64,000 bases of DNA from Lysobacter defluvii IMMIB APB-9 = DSM 18482 (GCF_000423325.1 NZ_AUHT01000011.1:1-64000); one strand, 5' to 3'. Shown: positions 29,074 through 39,410, numbered from the stretch's first letter. Notes: generated by a model from the letters alone, not told the origin. Numbers and translations: made by a program.

Positions 29074-30267
29074 TCAGCCCTTGAGCACGCCCAGCTCGTG
29101 CCCGATCCGGGTGAAGGCGTCGATCGCCCGGTCCAGGTGCTCGCGGGTGTGCGCGGCCGAGACCTGGGTGCGGATGCGTGCCTCGCCCTTGGGCACCACC
29201 GGGAAGAAGAAGCCGATCGCATAGATCCCTTCCTCCAGCAGCCGCTCGGCGAAACGCTGCGCCAGCGGCGCGTCGTACAGCATCACCGGCACGATCGGGT
29301 GCACGCCGGGCTTGAGGTCGAAGCCGGCCGCCTCCATCCGCCCCCGGAAGTACGCGGTGTTCTCCGCCAGCCGCTCGCGAAGCTCCCCGGCCTGGTCGAG
29401 CATCTGGAAGGCCTTGATCCCGGCGGCCACCACGTGCGGCGGCAGGGAGTTGGAGAACAGGTACGGCCGCGAGCGCTGGCGCAGCATCTCGATCACCTCG
29501 GCCTTCGCGGTGGTGAAGCCGCCCACCGCGCCGCCCATGGCCTTGCCCAGCGTGCCGGTGAAGATGTCGATCTTCTCCATCACGCCCTTGACCTCGGCCG
29601 AGCCGCGGCCGGTGGCACCGATGAAGCCGGTGGCGTGGCACTCGTCGATGTGGACCAGGGCGCCGTACTTCTCCGCAAGCGCGGTGATCTCGTCCAGCGG
29701 GGCGATGAAGCCGTCCATCGAGAACACGCCGTCGCTGGTGATCATGATGGTGCGCGCGCCGTCCTCGCGCGCCTGCTTCAGCTGCTTCTCCAGGTCCGCC
29801 ATGTCGCAGTTGGCGTAGCGGTAGCGCCTGGCCTTGCACAGGCGCACGCCGTCGATGATCGAGGCGTGGTTGAGCGAGTCGGAGATGATCGCGTCCTCCG
29901 GCCCCAGCAGCGGCTCGAACAGCCCGCCGTTGGCGTCGAAGCAGGCCGCGTAGAGGATGGTGTCCTCGGTGCCGAAGAAGTCCGCGATGGTCTTCTCCAG
30001 CTCCTTGTGCAGGTCCTGGGTGCCGCAGATGAAACGAACCGAGGCCATCCCGAACCCGTGGGTGTCCAGCGCCTCGCGCGCGGCCTGGATCATCGCCGGA
30101 TGGTCGGCCAGCCCCAGGTAGTTGTTGGCGCAGAAGTTGAGCACCGTGCGCCCGTCTTCCAGCGTGATCTCCGCCGCCTGCGGGCTCGTGATGATCCGCT
30201 CGGCCTTGAACAGGCCCTGCCCGCGGATCTCGTCGAGGGTGTGTTCGTAACGTTCGGTCAGGGACAT
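29074..30267 (-). CDS. kbl: 2-amino-3-ketobutyrate CoA ligase (glycine C-acetyltransferase)
   Basis: A PLP enzyme of the alpha-oxoamine synthase family (397 residues) that cleaves 2-amino-3-oxobutyrate with CoA to glycine and acetyl-CoA. The PLP lysine is K242 in [15 protein letters not shown]. Other conserved blocks are [24 protein letters not shown], and [17 protein letters not shown]. Length and sequence match E. coli Kbl closely. It is the last gene of a minus-strand unit with tdh, which makes its substrate; a metallopeptidase-like gene lies between the two. Confidence 0.96.
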   Translation of the reverse strand: MSLTERYEHTLDEIRGQGLFKAERIITSPQAAEITLEDGRTVLNFCANNYLGLADHPAMIQAAREALDTHGFGMASVRFICGTQDLHKELEKTIADFFGTEDTILYAACFDANGGLFEPLLGPEDAIISDSLNHASIIDGVRLCKARRYRYANCDMADLEKQLKQAREDGARTIMITSDGVFSMDGFIAPLDEITALAEKYGALVHIDECHATGFIGATGRGSAEVKGVMEKIDIFTGTLGKAMGGAVGGFTTAKAEVIEMLRQRSRPYLFSNSLPPHVVAAGIKAFQMLDQAGELRERLAENTAYFRGRMEAAGFDLKPGVHPIVPVMLYDAPLAQRFAERLLEEGIYAIGFFFPVVPKGEARIRTQVSAAHTREHLDRAIDAFTRIGHELGVLKG

Positions 30268-30292
30268 GGAAGGTGCCTCCGGTAATGGGTTT

Positions 30293-31285
30293 CTATTGGG
30301 TGGCCTTGGCGCGGTCGGGAAGTGCCCTGCTCCACTTTTCCCACGCTGCCTCTAGGGCGGCGAGTTCGGCAGGGAGGCCATGCGACGGCCCGTTCTCGGC
30401 AAGCCAGTCGGGAAACGGCGTGCCTGCGGCGATGGCGCTGCTGATCGGCGCGAGGATGCGCGGGTTGCCGCTCGTTTCCATGAGGAACATGCCCGCGAGG
30501 AGCGACTGGCCGTAAAAAACCGCGGCGCCCGGCACCGTGGTGTCGGCGGAGATCATCATCTGCACGCCGGAGTCGGACTTCTCGCCCCGCGCAAGCTCTC
30601 GTGCAAGTGCTGGCGTACGGATCGGATGCTCCATGTCCAGGAACTCGGCCAGCGGGGGAATGCTCCCTGGTGCGAGCCTCATGACGTTCAGAAACTCTCC
30701 GGCGCGTTGCCCCTGCGACTCCACGGGTTCCATGAGGATGGCGGCCGCCTCGTCCAGCCAGTCGGGCGCCGGGCTGCCGTAACGGGGTTCCGGCGCCTCC
30801 GCCGCATCCGGCCAGAAAGTCGCGGCATACATCGCATGGCCAAGTTCGTGGCGAAGCGTATTCCCGTGCTGGTCGGCCATTGCGGCGGCGGCTCTCCTGA
30901 CGCGGGCGCGATCCGCGCCTGCTTTGCGCAGCGCCCGTGCAGCCATTGCCTGGAGCTCCCGGCCGGGTAGCCAGACCTGCGCGTAAGCGAGGCCATGCGC
31001 CTTCGCGAACTCCTGTGCGGCCAGCGGATCGAGGGAGCTGCTGAGGACCAGCACTCCGGCAGGAGCCTCGCCAAAGTAGGCCGCGAACCGCCCTGCGGCC
31101 CCGGCCTGCGCCCGGGCCGCGTGTTCCGCTTCCTCGCCGGTGTCCGCGTAGGCAAGGCCCGAGGGTGACGCAACGCACACGGGCGCGGGAGGGTGGGCAA
31201 CATCCGGACACGCGGACCCACCGGCGTCCGCCTGCACGCTTGCAGCCAGCAGGCCGCAACACAGCAGGCCGAGGTGGAACTTCAT
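30293..31285 (-). CDS. Exported HExxH metallopeptidase-like protein
   Basis: A 330-residue protein with an N-terminal signal sequence ([19 protein letters not shown]). The motif HELGHAMYA at 146-154 is a zinc-metallopeptidase HExxH site. [13 protein letters not shown] follows about 30 residues later, where E179 could be the third zinc ligand as in gluzincins. I do not recognise a named family. Four cysteines occur: two in the signal sequence and two (C26, C37) early in the mature part. It lies 25 bases ahead of kbl and 46 bases after tdh on the same strand, so it is probably co-transcribed with threonine degradation. No direct enzymatic link to that pathway is known. An inactive or structural role remains possible because the substrate and ligand set are unproven. 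Confidence 0.75.
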   Translation of the reverse strand: MKFHLGLLCCGLLAASVQADAGGSACPDVAHPPAPVCVASPSGLAYADTGEEAEHAARAQAGAAGRFAAYFGEAPAGVLVLSSSLDPLAAQEFAKAHGLAYAQVWLPGRELQAMAARALRKAGADRARVRRAAAAMADQHGNTLRHELGHAMYAATFWPDAAEAPEPRYGSPAPDWLDEAAAILMEPVESQGQRAGEFLNVMRLAPGSIPPLAEFLDMEHPIRTPALARELARGEKSDSGVQMMISADTTVPGAAVFYGQSLLAGMFLMETSGNPRILAPISSAIAAGTPFPDWLAENGPSHGLPAELAALEAAWEKWSRALPDRAKATQ

Positions 31286-31331
31286 AGGTGCCTCCCTGTC
31301 GACCCATGGCAGGTGGGGATGGGGCGTGCGC

Positions 31332-32390
31332 TCATCCCCAGCTGAGCACCACCTTCCCGGACTTGCCGCCTTCCATCAGGTCGAACCCCTGCTGGAACTC
31401 CTCCACGGGCAGCTGGTGCGTCAGCACCTTGCCCAGAGGGAAGCCGCTCTGTACCAGCTGGGTCATCTTGTACCAGGTCTCGTACATCTTCCGGCCGTAG
31501 ATGCCCTGCACCGTCAGGCCCTTGAAGATGATGCGGTCCCAGTCGATCCCCGCGCCCTTGGGCAGGATCCCGAGGAGGGCCACCTTGCCGCCGTGGTACA
31601 TGCAGTCGAGCATGTCGTTGAAGGCGCGCGGGTTGCCGCTCATCTCCAGGCCGACGTCGAAGCCTTCCATGTGCAGTTCGGCCATGACGTCCTTCACCGA
31701 GGTGTTGGCGACGTTGACCACCCGGGTCGCGCCCATGTCGGCGGCCAGCTTGAGCCGGTAGTCGTTGACGTCGGTCACCACCACGTTGCGCGCGCCGATG
31801 TGCTTGCAGATGCCGGCGGCGATGATGCCGATCGGGCCGGCACCGGTGATCAGCACGTCCTCGCCGACCACGTCGAACTCCAGCGCGCAGTGCGCGGCGT
31901 TGCCGTACGGGTCGAAGAAGGCGGCCAGCTCCGACGGGACCTGGTCCGGGATCGGCCACAGGTTGGTGGCCGGCATGACGATGTACTCGGCGAAGGCGCC
32001 GTCGCGATTCACGCCGATGCCGACGGTGTTCGGGCACAGGTGCTGGCGCCCGGCGCGGCAGTTGCGGCAGTGGCCGCAGACGATGTGGCCCTCGGCCGAG
32101 ACCCGCTGGCCGACGTGGTAGCCGGTCACGCCCGGGCCGACCTGGGCCACGCGCCCGACGAATTCGTGGCCGATCACCAGGCCCGGCTTGATGGTGCGCT
32201 GGCTCCACTCGTCCCACAGGTAGATGTGCAGGTCGGTGCCGCAGATGGCGGTCTTCTCGACCTTCACCAGCACCTCGTTGGCGCCGGGGGAGGGGACGGG
32301 AACCTCCTCCATCCAGATGCCCCGGGCGGCCTCGCGCTTGACCAGCGCGCGCATGGTGGTGGGCAGCTCGGGAGTGTTGGCGTGGGGCAT
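31332..32390 (-). CDS. tdh: L-threonine 3-dehydrogenase
   Basis: A zinc-dependent medium-chain dehydrogenase (352 residues) that oxidises L-threonine to 2-amino-3-oxobutyrate with NAD. The catalytic zinc site is seen in [12 protein letters not shown] and GHEFVG. The structural zinc cysteines are in [19 protein letters not shown], the NAD motif in [13 protein letters not shown], and family-specific text in [11 protein letters not shown] and [10 protein letters not shown]. An internal ATG 12 codons in (MRALVKRE) aligns with the E. coli start, so the N-terminus may be shorter. A TACAAT -10-like element is upstream. First gene of the tdh-peptidase-kbl unit. Confidence 0.96.
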   Translation of the reverse strand: MPHANTPELPTTMRALVKREAARGIWMEEVPVPSPGANEVLVKVEKTAICGTDLHIYLWDEWSQRTIKPGLVIGHEFVGRVAQVGPGVTGYHVGQRVSAEGHIVCGHCRNCRAGRQHLCPNTVGIGVNRDGAFAEYIVMPATNLWPIPDQVPSELAAFFDPYGNAAHCALEFDVVGEDVLITGAGPIGIIAAGICKHIGARNVVVTDVNDYRLKLAADMGATRVVNVANTSVKDVMAELHMEGFDVGLEMSGNPRAFNDMLDCMYHGGKVALLGILPKGAGIDWDRIIFKGLTVQGIYGRKMYETWYKMTQLVQSGFPLGKVLTHQLPVEEFQQGFDLMEGGKSGKVVLSWG

Positions 32391-32425
32391 GGACGGCCTG
32401 CAGGGAAGGAATCGGGAAACCGCGC

Positions 32426-32431
32426 ATTGTA
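32426..32431 (-). promoter_or_regulatory. TACAAT -10 box before tdh
   Basis: On the minus strand TACAAT lies 36-41 bases upstream of the tdh start. There is no good -35 at the expected distance. It is the only AT-rich element in the divergent tdh/S46 spacer apart from the plus-strand promoter. Confidence 0.4.
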
Positions 32432-32479
32432 ACGGCGCACCGGTGAATGCCGGACCCGGCGCGGCATGACCGCCGGGCC

Positions 32480-32509
32480 TTGCGGTGCGCGCCTCCGCCT
32501 GCCTATGTT
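32480..32509 (+). promoter_or_regulatory. Putative promoter of the first S46 peptidase gene
   Basis: TTGCGG at 32480-32485 and TATGTT at 32504-32509 are 18 bases apart, ending 27 bases before the ATG. The -35 resembles the one before rpsJ. Pattern-based assignment. Confidence 0.4.
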
Positions 32510-32536
32510 GGCCGGTCGACCCACCCGGGAATCCCC

Positions 32537-34732
32537 ATGAAGATCCGCCTCCTCCCCGCGGCGCTGGCGCTTGCGCTGCTGCCCGCCGCCGTTCTGAACG
32601 CCCCCGCCGCCCACGCCGACGAGGGCATGTGGCAGCCCTCGCAGATGCCCGAACTGGGCGACCGGCTCCGGGAGCTCGGCCTGCGGATGGATCCGGCCTC
32701 GCTGTCGGACCTCGCCTCCAAGCCGCTGGACGCGGTGATCAGCCTGGGCGGCTGCACCGCAAGCTTCGTGTCCCCGCAGGGCCTGGTGGTGACCAACCAC
32801 CACTGCGCCTACGGGAACATCCAGTACAACTCCACCCCGGAGCGCGACCTGCTGGCCGAAGGCTTCGTCGCCGCCACCCTGGCGGACGAGCTGCCGGCCG
32901 CGCCGACCTCGCGCATCTACGTGACGCAGGACATCCGCGACGTCACCGGGCAGGTGACGCAGGGGCTGGAGTCGATGGATGGCAAGGCGCGCTACGACGC
33001 CATCGACGCCCGGAGCAAGGCCCTGGTCGCGGAGTGCGAGGCGCCCGGCGGACTGCGCTGCAACGTCTACGACTTCCACGGCGGGCTGCAGTTCTCGCTG
33101 ATTCGCCAGCTGGAAATCCAGGACGTGCGGCTGGTCTATGCCCCGTCCGGAATGATCGGCAAGTTCGGCGGCGACGAGGACAACTTCGAGTGGCCCCGCC
33201 ACACCGGCGACTGGGCCTTCCTGCGCGCCTACGTCGCCCCGGACGGCACCCCGGCGCCGTACTCGGAGGACAACGTGCCGTACCAGCCGGCGAGCTGGCT
33301 GACGGTCTCGCAGCAGCCCCTGGCCGAGGGCGACTACGTCATGGTCACCGGCTACCCGGGCCGCACCAACCGGTACCGCCTGCCCGGCGAGGTAGCCGAG
33401 ACGATCGAGTGGCGTTACCCGGTGCTGGTGCGGTACTTCCAGGACTCGCTGGACGTGATCGAGCGCACCACCGCGGACGACCCGGCGGCCGCGCTCAAGT
33501 ACGCCTCGACCGTGGCCGGGTACAACAACGTGCTCAAGCTCTACCAGGGCAACCTGGACGGCTTCGCGCGGATGGACGATCCGGTGGGCATGAAGCAGGC
33601 CCGCGAGGACGAACTGGAGGCGTGGCTGTCCGCACAGGGCGACGGTGGCGCGGGCGCGCTCGAGGCGATCGCGGCGCTGGAGCAGGAACTGGCCGAGGCA
33701 CGCCAGACCCGCGAGCGCGACCTGTGGTTCGGCAACGTGGTGGGCGGCGGCCTGGCCGGGACGGCGATGCAGCTGTACCGCAACGCCATCGAGAAGGAGA
33801 AGCCGGACGCCGAACGCGAGTCCGGGTACCAGGAGCGCGATGCCGCCCGCATCCGCGGCGCCATGGAGGCACTGGACAAGCGCTTCGACCCGGTCGTCGA
33901 CAAGGCCCTGATGGCGCTGCGGCTGCAGCGTTACGCCAGCCAGGTGCCGGCGGGCCAGCGCGTGGCGGAGCTGGATGCCTGGCTGGGCATCGACGCCTCC
34001 GACAACACCATCCCCGGCCTGGAGGCCAAGCTGGATGCGCTGTACGCCGGAACCTCCCTGGAGGACGCCGCGGCGCGGCTGGGCTGGCTGGAAGCCGACC
34101 GCGTTGCCATCGAAGCCTCCGACGATCCGGCGCTGCGACTGGCGGTCGCGATGATGCCGGTGGTGCTCGCCGAGGAAGCGGAGGAGAAGGCCCGAGCCGG
34201 TCGCATCGCCGCGCTCCGGCCCCGCTACATGCAGGCCATGATCGACTTCAACGCCAGCCAGGGCCGGCCGGTCTACCCGGATGCCAATTCCTCGTTGCGG
34301 ATCACCTTCGGCACGGTGCGCGGCTACTCCCCGCGCGACGGCGTGCGGACGGTGCCGTTCACCACGCTGGAGGGGCTGGTCGACAAGGTCACCGGGGAAG
34401 AGCCGTTCGCCTCGCCGCAGTCGCAGCTGGACGCGATTGCCGACGGGCGCGGCGAGCGCTACCGGATGGCGTCGCTGGGGGACGTGCCGGTGAACTTCCT
34501 GAGCGACGTCGACACCACCGGCGGCAACTCCGGCTCGCCGACCCTCAACGCCGACGGGGAGCTGGTCGGCCTGCTGTTCGACGGCAACTACGAAAGCCTC
34601 AACGCAGGCTGGATCTTCAACCCGGAACTCACCCGCTCGATCCACGTCGATACCCGCTACATGCGCTGGGTGATGGACGAGGTCGACCATGCCGAGCACC
34701 TGCTCGAGGAGATGGGACTGCCCCATGACTGA
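32537..34732 (+). CDS. S46-family dipeptidyl-peptidase, copy 1 (DPP7-like specificity residue)
   Basis: An exported serine exopeptidase of MEROPS family S46 (731 residues), removing dipeptides from peptide N-termini in the periplasm or at the cell surface. A signal peptide ends at AAHA-DEGMW. The chymotrypsin-like halves carry H89 in TNHHCAYG, D225 in PRHTGDW and S665 in [10 protein letters not shown] helical domain lies between about 280 and 580. Eighteen residues after the serine stands G683, the position that is glycine in DPP7 and arginine in DPP11 of Porphyromonas gingivalis, so hydrophobic P1 residues are predicted. Cysteines C73/C90 and C167/C175 probably pair. The start at MKIRLL gives the signal peptide. 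Its stop overlaps the next gene by eight bases. Confidence 0.94.
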   Translation: MKIRLLPAALALALLPAAVLNAPAAHADEGMWQPSQMPELGDRLRELGLRMDPASLSDLASKPLDAVISLGGCTASFVSPQGLVVTNHHCAYGNIQYNSTPERDLLAEGFVAATLADELPAAPTSRIYVTQDIRDVTGQVTQGLESMDGKARYDAIDARSKALVAECEAPGGLRCNVYDFHGGLQFSLIRQLEIQDVRLVYAPSGMIGKFGGDEDNFEWPRHTGDWAFLRAYVAPDGTPAPYSEDNVPYQPASWLTVSQQPLAEGDYVMVTGYPGRTNRYRLPGEVAETIEWRYPVLVRYFQDSLDVIERTTADDPAAALKYASTVAGYNNVLKLYQGNLDGFARMDDPVGMKQAREDELEAWLSAQGDGGAGALEAIAALEQELAEARQTRERDLWFGNVVGGGLAGTAMQLYRNAIEKEKPDAERESGYQERDAARIRGAMEALDKRFDPVVDKALMALRLQRYASQVPAGQRVAELDAWLGIDASDNTIPGLEAKLDALYAGTSLEDAAARLGWLEADRVAIEASDDPALRLAVAMMPVVLAEEAEEKARAGRIAALRPRYMQAMIDFNASQGRPVYPDANSSLRITFGTVRGYSPRDGVRTVPFTTLEGLVDKVTGEEPFASPQSQLDAIADGRGERYRMASLGDVPVNFLSDVDTTGGNSGSPTLNADGELVGLLFDGNYESLNAGWIFNPELTRSIHVDTRYMRWVMDEVDHAEHLLEEMGLPHD

Positions 34733-36896
34733 TCGCAACGCACCACGGCGCGGCCCGCGGCTGGCCGCGCTCGCACTTGCCGCCGGCACCGCCTTCGCCG
34801 CCCACGCCGACGAGGGGATGTGGCTGCCCGCGCAGCTTCCGGAGATCGCCGCGCAGCTGCGCGAGGCCGGTTTCGAGGGTGATCCGGCCGAACTTGCCGA
34901 CCTCACCCGGCCGCCGCTCAACGCGGTGGTCCGGGTCGGCGGGGGCACCGGTGCCTTCGTCTCCGGCGATGGGCTGCTGCTGACCAACCACCACGTCGCC
35001 TTCGGCGTGATCCAGTACAACTCCAGCGCCGAGCGCGACCTGATCGCCAACGGCTACACCGCCACGCGCGCCGACGAACTGCCCGCCAACCCGGACTACC
35101 GGGTGCGGGTGACCACCGGCTTCGACCGCGTCACCGACGAGGTGCTCGAGGGCGCCCGTGGCAAGACCGGCCGGGACTACCATGATGCGGTGGAGTCCGC
35201 GCGCAAGGCGCTGGTCGCCGAATGCGAGCAGGTGCCGGGCAACCGCTGCAGCGTGGTCGACGTGCACTACGGCATGGACTTCTACCTGGTCACCCAGCTG
35301 GAGCTGCGCGACATCCGGCTGGCGTACGCGCCGCCGGATGCGATCGGCGGCTACGGCGGCGAGATCGACAACTTCATGTGGCCGCGCCACAGCGGCGACT
35401 TCACCCTGCTGCGTGCCTACGTGGGGCCGGACGGGCGGCCGGCGGATCATTCGCCCGAGAACGTGCCCTACACCCCGCCGGCGCACCTGCAGGTGTCCAC
35501 CGCGGCCGTGGCCGAGGGTGACTTCGCGATGCTCGCCGGCTACCCGGGCCGGACCTTCCGCCACCGCACGGCCTCCGAGTTCAAGCAGCAGGTCGAGTGG
35601 CAGCTGCCCTCGCGCGTGGCGCTCTACGACGGTCTGCTCGACACCATCGCCGCCCGGACGGACGGCCAGCCGGAGCTGAAGGTCCGCTACGCCTCGACGG
35701 TGGCCAGCCTGGAGAACGGGCTCAAGCGCGCCCGGGGCGAGCTGGAAGGGCTGGAGCGCAGCAACGCGGTCGAGGTCCGTGCCGCGGAAGAGGCGGCGAT
35801 GCTGGCCTGGCTGCGCCAGCAGGGGGATGCGGCGCCGATCCTCGCCGACATCGAGGCGGCACAGGCGGTGCTCGCCGAAGCCACCGCGACCCGGGAGCGT
35901 GACCAGCTCGTCGCCACCCTCGGCCGCACCGAGGTCTTCGACGCCGCCCTGCGCCTGCAGCGCCTGGCGCTGGAGCGCGGCAAGCCGGACGCCGAGCGTG
36001 AGTCCGGCTACCAGTTGCGCGACGAACCGCTGATCCGCGCCGGCCTGGAGCGCGTGCAGCGCCGCTATGCCGAGCCGGTCGAGAAGGCCCTGCTGGCCAA
36101 CCTGGTGCGCCAGTACCAGGCACTCCCGGCGGACCAGCACCTGCCGGAGTTCGACCGCGTGTTCGGTACCGACCCGGCGGCGGTGGAGCAGCGCATCGAC
36201 GCGCTCTATGCCGGCAGCACCCTGGACGAGGCACCGGTGCGCCTGGGCTGGATGGAAGCCGACCCCGCGGCGCTCGCCGGCAGCGGGGACACCCTGCTGC
36301 AGGCCGCCGCGACCTTGCTGCCGGCGCTCCTGCGCATCGAGGACGAGGCCAAGGCACGCGAGGGCGAGCTGCTACGCCTGCGCCCGTCCTACATGCGCGC
36401 GCTGGTGGACTACACGCATTCGCAGGGCAGGGCGTTCTACCCGGACGCCAACTCCACCCTGCGGGTGAGCTACGGCCGCGTCAGCACGCTGCAGCCGCGC
36501 GACGGCGTGGTCTACGAGCCGCTGACCACCGTCGCCGGCATCGTCGAGAAGCACACCGGCGAGGCGCCCTTCGATGCCCCGGAGCGCCTGCTTCAAGCGA
36601 TCGCCGCGGGTGACTTCGGCAACACCGCCGATGCCGTGCTCGGCACCCAGACGGTCAACATGCTGACCAACCTGGACACCACCGGCGGCAACTCCGGCTC
36701 GCCGGTGCTGGACGCGAATGGCCGGATCATCGGCCTGAACTTCGACAGCAACTGGGAGTCGGTCAGCGCCAGCTGGATGTACGACCCGCGCTACAAGCGC
36801 GCGATCCACGTCGACATGCGCTACATGCGTTGGCTGATGGACAAGGTCTACCCGGCGCACCACCTGCTGGCCGAGATGGGCCTGCCGGTCGACTGA
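34725..36896 (+). CDS. S46-family dipeptidyl-peptidase, copy 2 (Ser at specificity position)
   Basis: The second S46 peptidase (723 residues). The signal sequence runs to AAHA-DEGMW. Catalytic candidates are H90 (TNHHVAFG), D225 (PRHSGDF) and S657 (TTGGNSGSP). The specificity position, 18 residues after the serine, is S675 (FDSNWE), unlike glycine in DPP7 or arginine in DPP11. The cysteine pair around the catalytic histidine in copies 1 and 3 is replaced together (GGGTGAF and NHHVAF), while the later pair C167/C175 remains. The ATG at 34725 lies inside the end of copy 1, an eight-base overlap that suggests translational coupling. An alternative start upstream would not give a signal peptide. 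Confidence 0.93.
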   Translation: MTDRNAPRRGPRLAALALAAGTAFAAHADEGMWLPAQLPEIAAQLREAGFEGDPAELADLTRPPLNAVVRVGGGTGAFVSGDGLLLTNHHVAFGVIQYNSSAERDLIANGYTATRADELPANPDYRVRVTTGFDRVTDEVLEGARGKTGRDYHDAVESARKALVAECEQVPGNRCSVVDVHYGMDFYLVTQLELRDIRLAYAPPDAIGGYGGEIDNFMWPRHSGDFTLLRAYVGPDGRPADHSPENVPYTPPAHLQVSTAAVAEGDFAMLAGYPGRTFRHRTASEFKQQVEWQLPSRVALYDGLLDTIAARTDGQPELKVRYASTVASLENGLKRARGELEGLERSNAVEVRAAEEAAMLAWLRQQGDAAPILADIEAAQAVLAEATATRERDQLVATLGRTEVFDAALRLQRLALERGKPDAERESGYQLRDEPLIRAGLERVQRRYAEPVEKALLANLVRQYQALPADQHLPEFDRVFGTDPAAVEQRIDALYAGSTLDEAPVRLGWMEADPAALAGSGDTLLQAAATLLPALLRIEDEAKAREGELLRLRPSYMRALVDYTHSQGRAFYPDANSTLRVSYGRVSTLQPRDGVVYEPLTTVAGIVEKHTGEAPFDAPERLLQAIAAGDFGNTADAVLGTQTVNMLTNLDTTGGNSGSPVLDANGRIIGLNFDSNWESVSASWMYDPRYKRAIHVDMRYMRWLMDKVYPAHHLLAEMGLPVD

Positions 36897-36905
36897 CGCC
36901 CCGGC

Positions 36906-36932
36906 GCCTCCCCCGCGTCGTGCGGGGGAGGC
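36906..36932 (+). terminator. Strong GC hairpin between S46 copies 2 and 3
   Basis: GCCTCCCCCGC at 36906-36916 pairs perfectly with GCGGGGGAGGC at 36922-36932 over a five-base loop, nine bases after the copy 2 stop codon. No T tract follows, so termination would be partial or Rho-assisted. TACACT at 36970-36975 may be a -10 for copy 3. Confidence 0.45.
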
Positions 36933-37007
36933 CTCGCCGCCGGAACTGCCGGCGGCATCGCGGCGCGGCTACACTCGGCGGGTTGACCAATTCGAGGAGC
37001 CGTACGC

Positions 37008-39167
37008 ATGCGTCATTCGATCCTGGCCGTCGCCGTCGCGCTGGCGGCCACCGGTACCGCCGCCGCCGGAGAGGGCATGTGGGTGCCCCAGCAGCTGCCG
37101 GAAATCGCCGGCCCGCTGAAGCAGGCCGGCCTGGAACTGCCGCCGGAGCAGCTCACCGACCTGACCGGCGACCCGATGGGCGCGGTGGTCTCACTGGGCG
37201 GCTGCACCGCCAGCTTCGTCTCCCCGCAGGGCCTGGTGGTCACCAACCACCACTGCGCCTATGGCGCGATCCAGCTCAACTCGACCGCCGACAACAACCT
37301 CATCGACCTGGGCTTCAACGCCGCCACCAAGGGCGACGAGCTTTCCGCGGGCCCGAACGCGCGCATCTACGTCCTGGACGAGATCACCGACGTGACCGCG
37401 CAGGTGCGTGGCGCGCTGGAGGCGGCCAGCGACGGCCATGCCCGTGCCCACGCGCTGGAGGACCTGGAGAAGCAGCTGGTCGCCGACTGCGAGGCCGGGG
37501 AGGGCTACCGCTGCCACCTCTACAGCTTCCTGGGCGGCAACGACTACCGCCTGTTCCGGAACCTGGAGATCCGCGACGTGCGCCTGGTGCACGCCCCGCC
37601 GAACAGCATCGGCAGCTACGGCGGCGACATCGACAACTGGATGTGGCCGCGCCACACCGGCGACTTCGCCTTCTACCGCGCCTACGTCGGTCCGGACGGC
37701 GAGCCGGCGCCGTACAGCGAGGACAACGTCCCCTACCAGCCGAAGCAGTGGCTGAAGGTCGCCAGCCAGCCGCTGGGCGCCGGTGACTTCGTGATGGTGG
37801 CCGGCTACCCGGGCCGTACCTTCCGCTGGGCGCTGGCCGACGAGTTCGACGCCACCACCGGGTGGAGCTACCCGACCGTCAAGCGCCACTACGAGAACCT
37901 GGTCGAGCTGGTCGAAACCGCCGGCGCCGCCGACGAGGACATCAAGGTCAAGTACGCCAGCACCGTGCGCGGCTGGCACAACGTGATGAAGAACTACGGC
38001 GGCCAGCTCGAGGGCTTCGAGCGCATGGACGCCAGCGCCATCAAGCACCGCGACGAGCAGGCCGTGCTCGAGTGGCTGCGCGGGCAGGGCGCCGAAGGGC
38101 AGGCCGCCCTCGATGCCCACGCGACCCTGGTCGAGCTGCTGGAGCAGGGCAATGCCACCCGCGAGCGCGACCTGGTCGTCTCGCAGCTGTTCCGCACCGG
38201 TGCGCTCGGCGCCGCCCGTACCCTGCACCGCCTGTCCATGGAGCGGGCCAAGCCCGACGCCGAGCGCCACGCCGGCTATCAGGAGCGCGACCTGCCGGGC
38301 ATCGAGGGCGCGATGAAGCAGATGGACCGCCGCTACCACTCGGAGATGGACCGCCAGCTGCAGGAGTACTGGCTGCGCCAGTACGTCGCCCTGCCGCAGG
38401 AGCAGCGCATCCCGGCCCTGGACCAGTGGCTGGGCGGCGACGACGAGGCGGCGGTGCAGGCCGCGCTGGACCGGCTGGCGGGCACCTCCCTGGGCGAGCT
38501 GGACACCCGCCTGGCGCTGCTGGAGGCCGACCAGGCGACCATCGAGGCCAGTGAGGATCCGGCGGTCGCGCTGGCGGTCGCGATGGCACCGCACTTCATC
38601 GTCCAGGAGGAGATCGAGGAGGACCGCGAGGGCGAGGAACTGCTGGCGCGCCCGATCTGGACCAGGGCCGCGGCCGACTACCGCCGCAGCCAGGGTGGCC
38701 ATGTCTACCCGGACGCCAACTCCTCGCTGCGCATCACCTTCGGCAACGTGCAGGGCTACACCCGCCCGGACGGCGTCGAGCTGCCGCCGTTCACCACCCT
38801 GGAGCAGATCGCGGAGAAGCACACCGGCGAGGAGCCCTTCGACGCCCCGCAGGTCCAGCTGGAGAAGATCGCCGCGGGCGAGTACTCCGGCCTGGCCAGC
38901 GAGGAGCTGGGCACCGTCCCGGTGAACTTCACCGCCGACCTGGACATCACCGGCGGCAACTCCGGCTCGCCGGTGCTGGACGCCCGGGGCGAGCTGGTCG
39001 GCCTGGTGTTCGACATGAACTGGGAGTCGGTCGCCTCCAACTGGGTGTTCAACCCGGAGCTCACCCGCGTGATCGCCGTCGACGAGCGCTACATGCGCTG
39101 GGTCATGAAGGAGGTCTTCCCGGCGCCGCAGGTGCTGGAGGAGATGGGGCTGGCCGGGGAGGACTGA
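37008..39167 (+). CDS. S46-family dipeptidyl-peptidase, copy 3 (Met at specificity position)
   Basis: The third S46 peptidase (719 residues). The signal peptide is MRHSILAVAVALAATGTAAA. Catalytic candidates are H82 (TNHHCAYG), D219 (PRHTGDF) and S652 (ITGGNSGSP). Eighteen residues after the serine is M670 (FDMNWE), a bulky side chain where DPP7 has glycine. The conserved aspartate just before it (D669) and the asparagine of RGWHNVMK (N325), both expected to hold the substrate amino terminus, are kept. The cysteine pair C66/C83 is present. Ribosome-binding GAGGAGC precedes the ATG. It has its own spacer and hairpin, so expression may be separate from copies 1-2. A terminator follows. Confidence 0.94.
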   Translation: MRHSILAVAVALAATGTAAAGEGMWVPQQLPEIAGPLKQAGLELPPEQLTDLTGDPMGAVVSLGGCTASFVSPQGLVVTNHHCAYGAIQLNSTADNNLIDLGFNAATKGDELSAGPNARIYVLDEITDVTAQVRGALEAASDGHARAHALEDLEKQLVADCEAGEGYRCHLYSFLGGNDYRLFRNLEIRDVRLVHAPPNSIGSYGGDIDNWMWPRHTGDFAFYRAYVGPDGEPAPYSEDNVPYQPKQWLKVASQPLGAGDFVMVAGYPGRTFRWALADEFDATTGWSYPTVKRHYENLVELVETAGAADEDIKVKYASTVRGWHNVMKNYGGQLEGFERMDASAIKHRDEQAVLEWLRGQGAEGQAALDAHATLVELLEQGNATRERDLVVSQLFRTGALGAARTLHRLSMERAKPDAERHAGYQERDLPGIEGAMKQMDRRYHSEMDRQLQEYWLRQYVALPQEQRIPALDQWLGGDDEAAVQAALDRLAGTSLGELDTRLALLEADQATIEASEDPAVALAVAMAPHFIVQEEIEEDREGEELLARPIWTRAAADYRRSQGGHVYPDANSSLRITFGNVQGYTRPDGVELPPFTTLEQIAEKHTGEEPFDAPQVQLEKIAAGEYSGLASEELGTVPVNFTADLDITGGNSGSPVLDARGELVGLVFDMNWESVASNWVFNPELTRVIAVDERYMRWVMKEVFPAPQVLEEMGLAGED

Positions 39168-39194
39168 TCCGCCCTGCCGTCCCGACATGGAAAG

Positions 39195-39222
39195 CCGCCG
39201 GCCCGTGCCGGCGGTTTTTCTT
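39195..39222 (+). terminator. Intrinsic terminator after the S46 cluster
   Basis: CCGCCGGC at 39195-39202 pairs with GCCGGCGG at 39207-39214 over CCGT, followed by TTTTTCTTT. Clear Rho-independent terminator. Confidence 0.9.
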
Positions 39223-39251
39223 TGCGACGGCCGCGCATCCGCCGGCGGGTT

Positions 39252-39260
39252 TGCTACGCT
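39252..39260 (+). promoter_or_regulatory. Extended -10 element upstream of serA
   Basis: TGC followed by TACGCT forms an extended -10 like the TGCTACAAT before rpsM. It would give a leader of about 145 bases before the serA ATG. No clear -35. Confidence 0.35.
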
Positions 39261-39410
39261 GCGGCTCGTTCGCGGATTCCCATGCCAGCCGGCCCCGTTT
39301 CCCCGACCCCGCCACATCGTCGACGCCTTGCCGATCCACCTGCAGCCACGCTGCAGCGCCTTGCCCGCCGGCTCGCTGTGTTCCGCATGTCTCCACCGGA
39401 GGAGTGTGCG

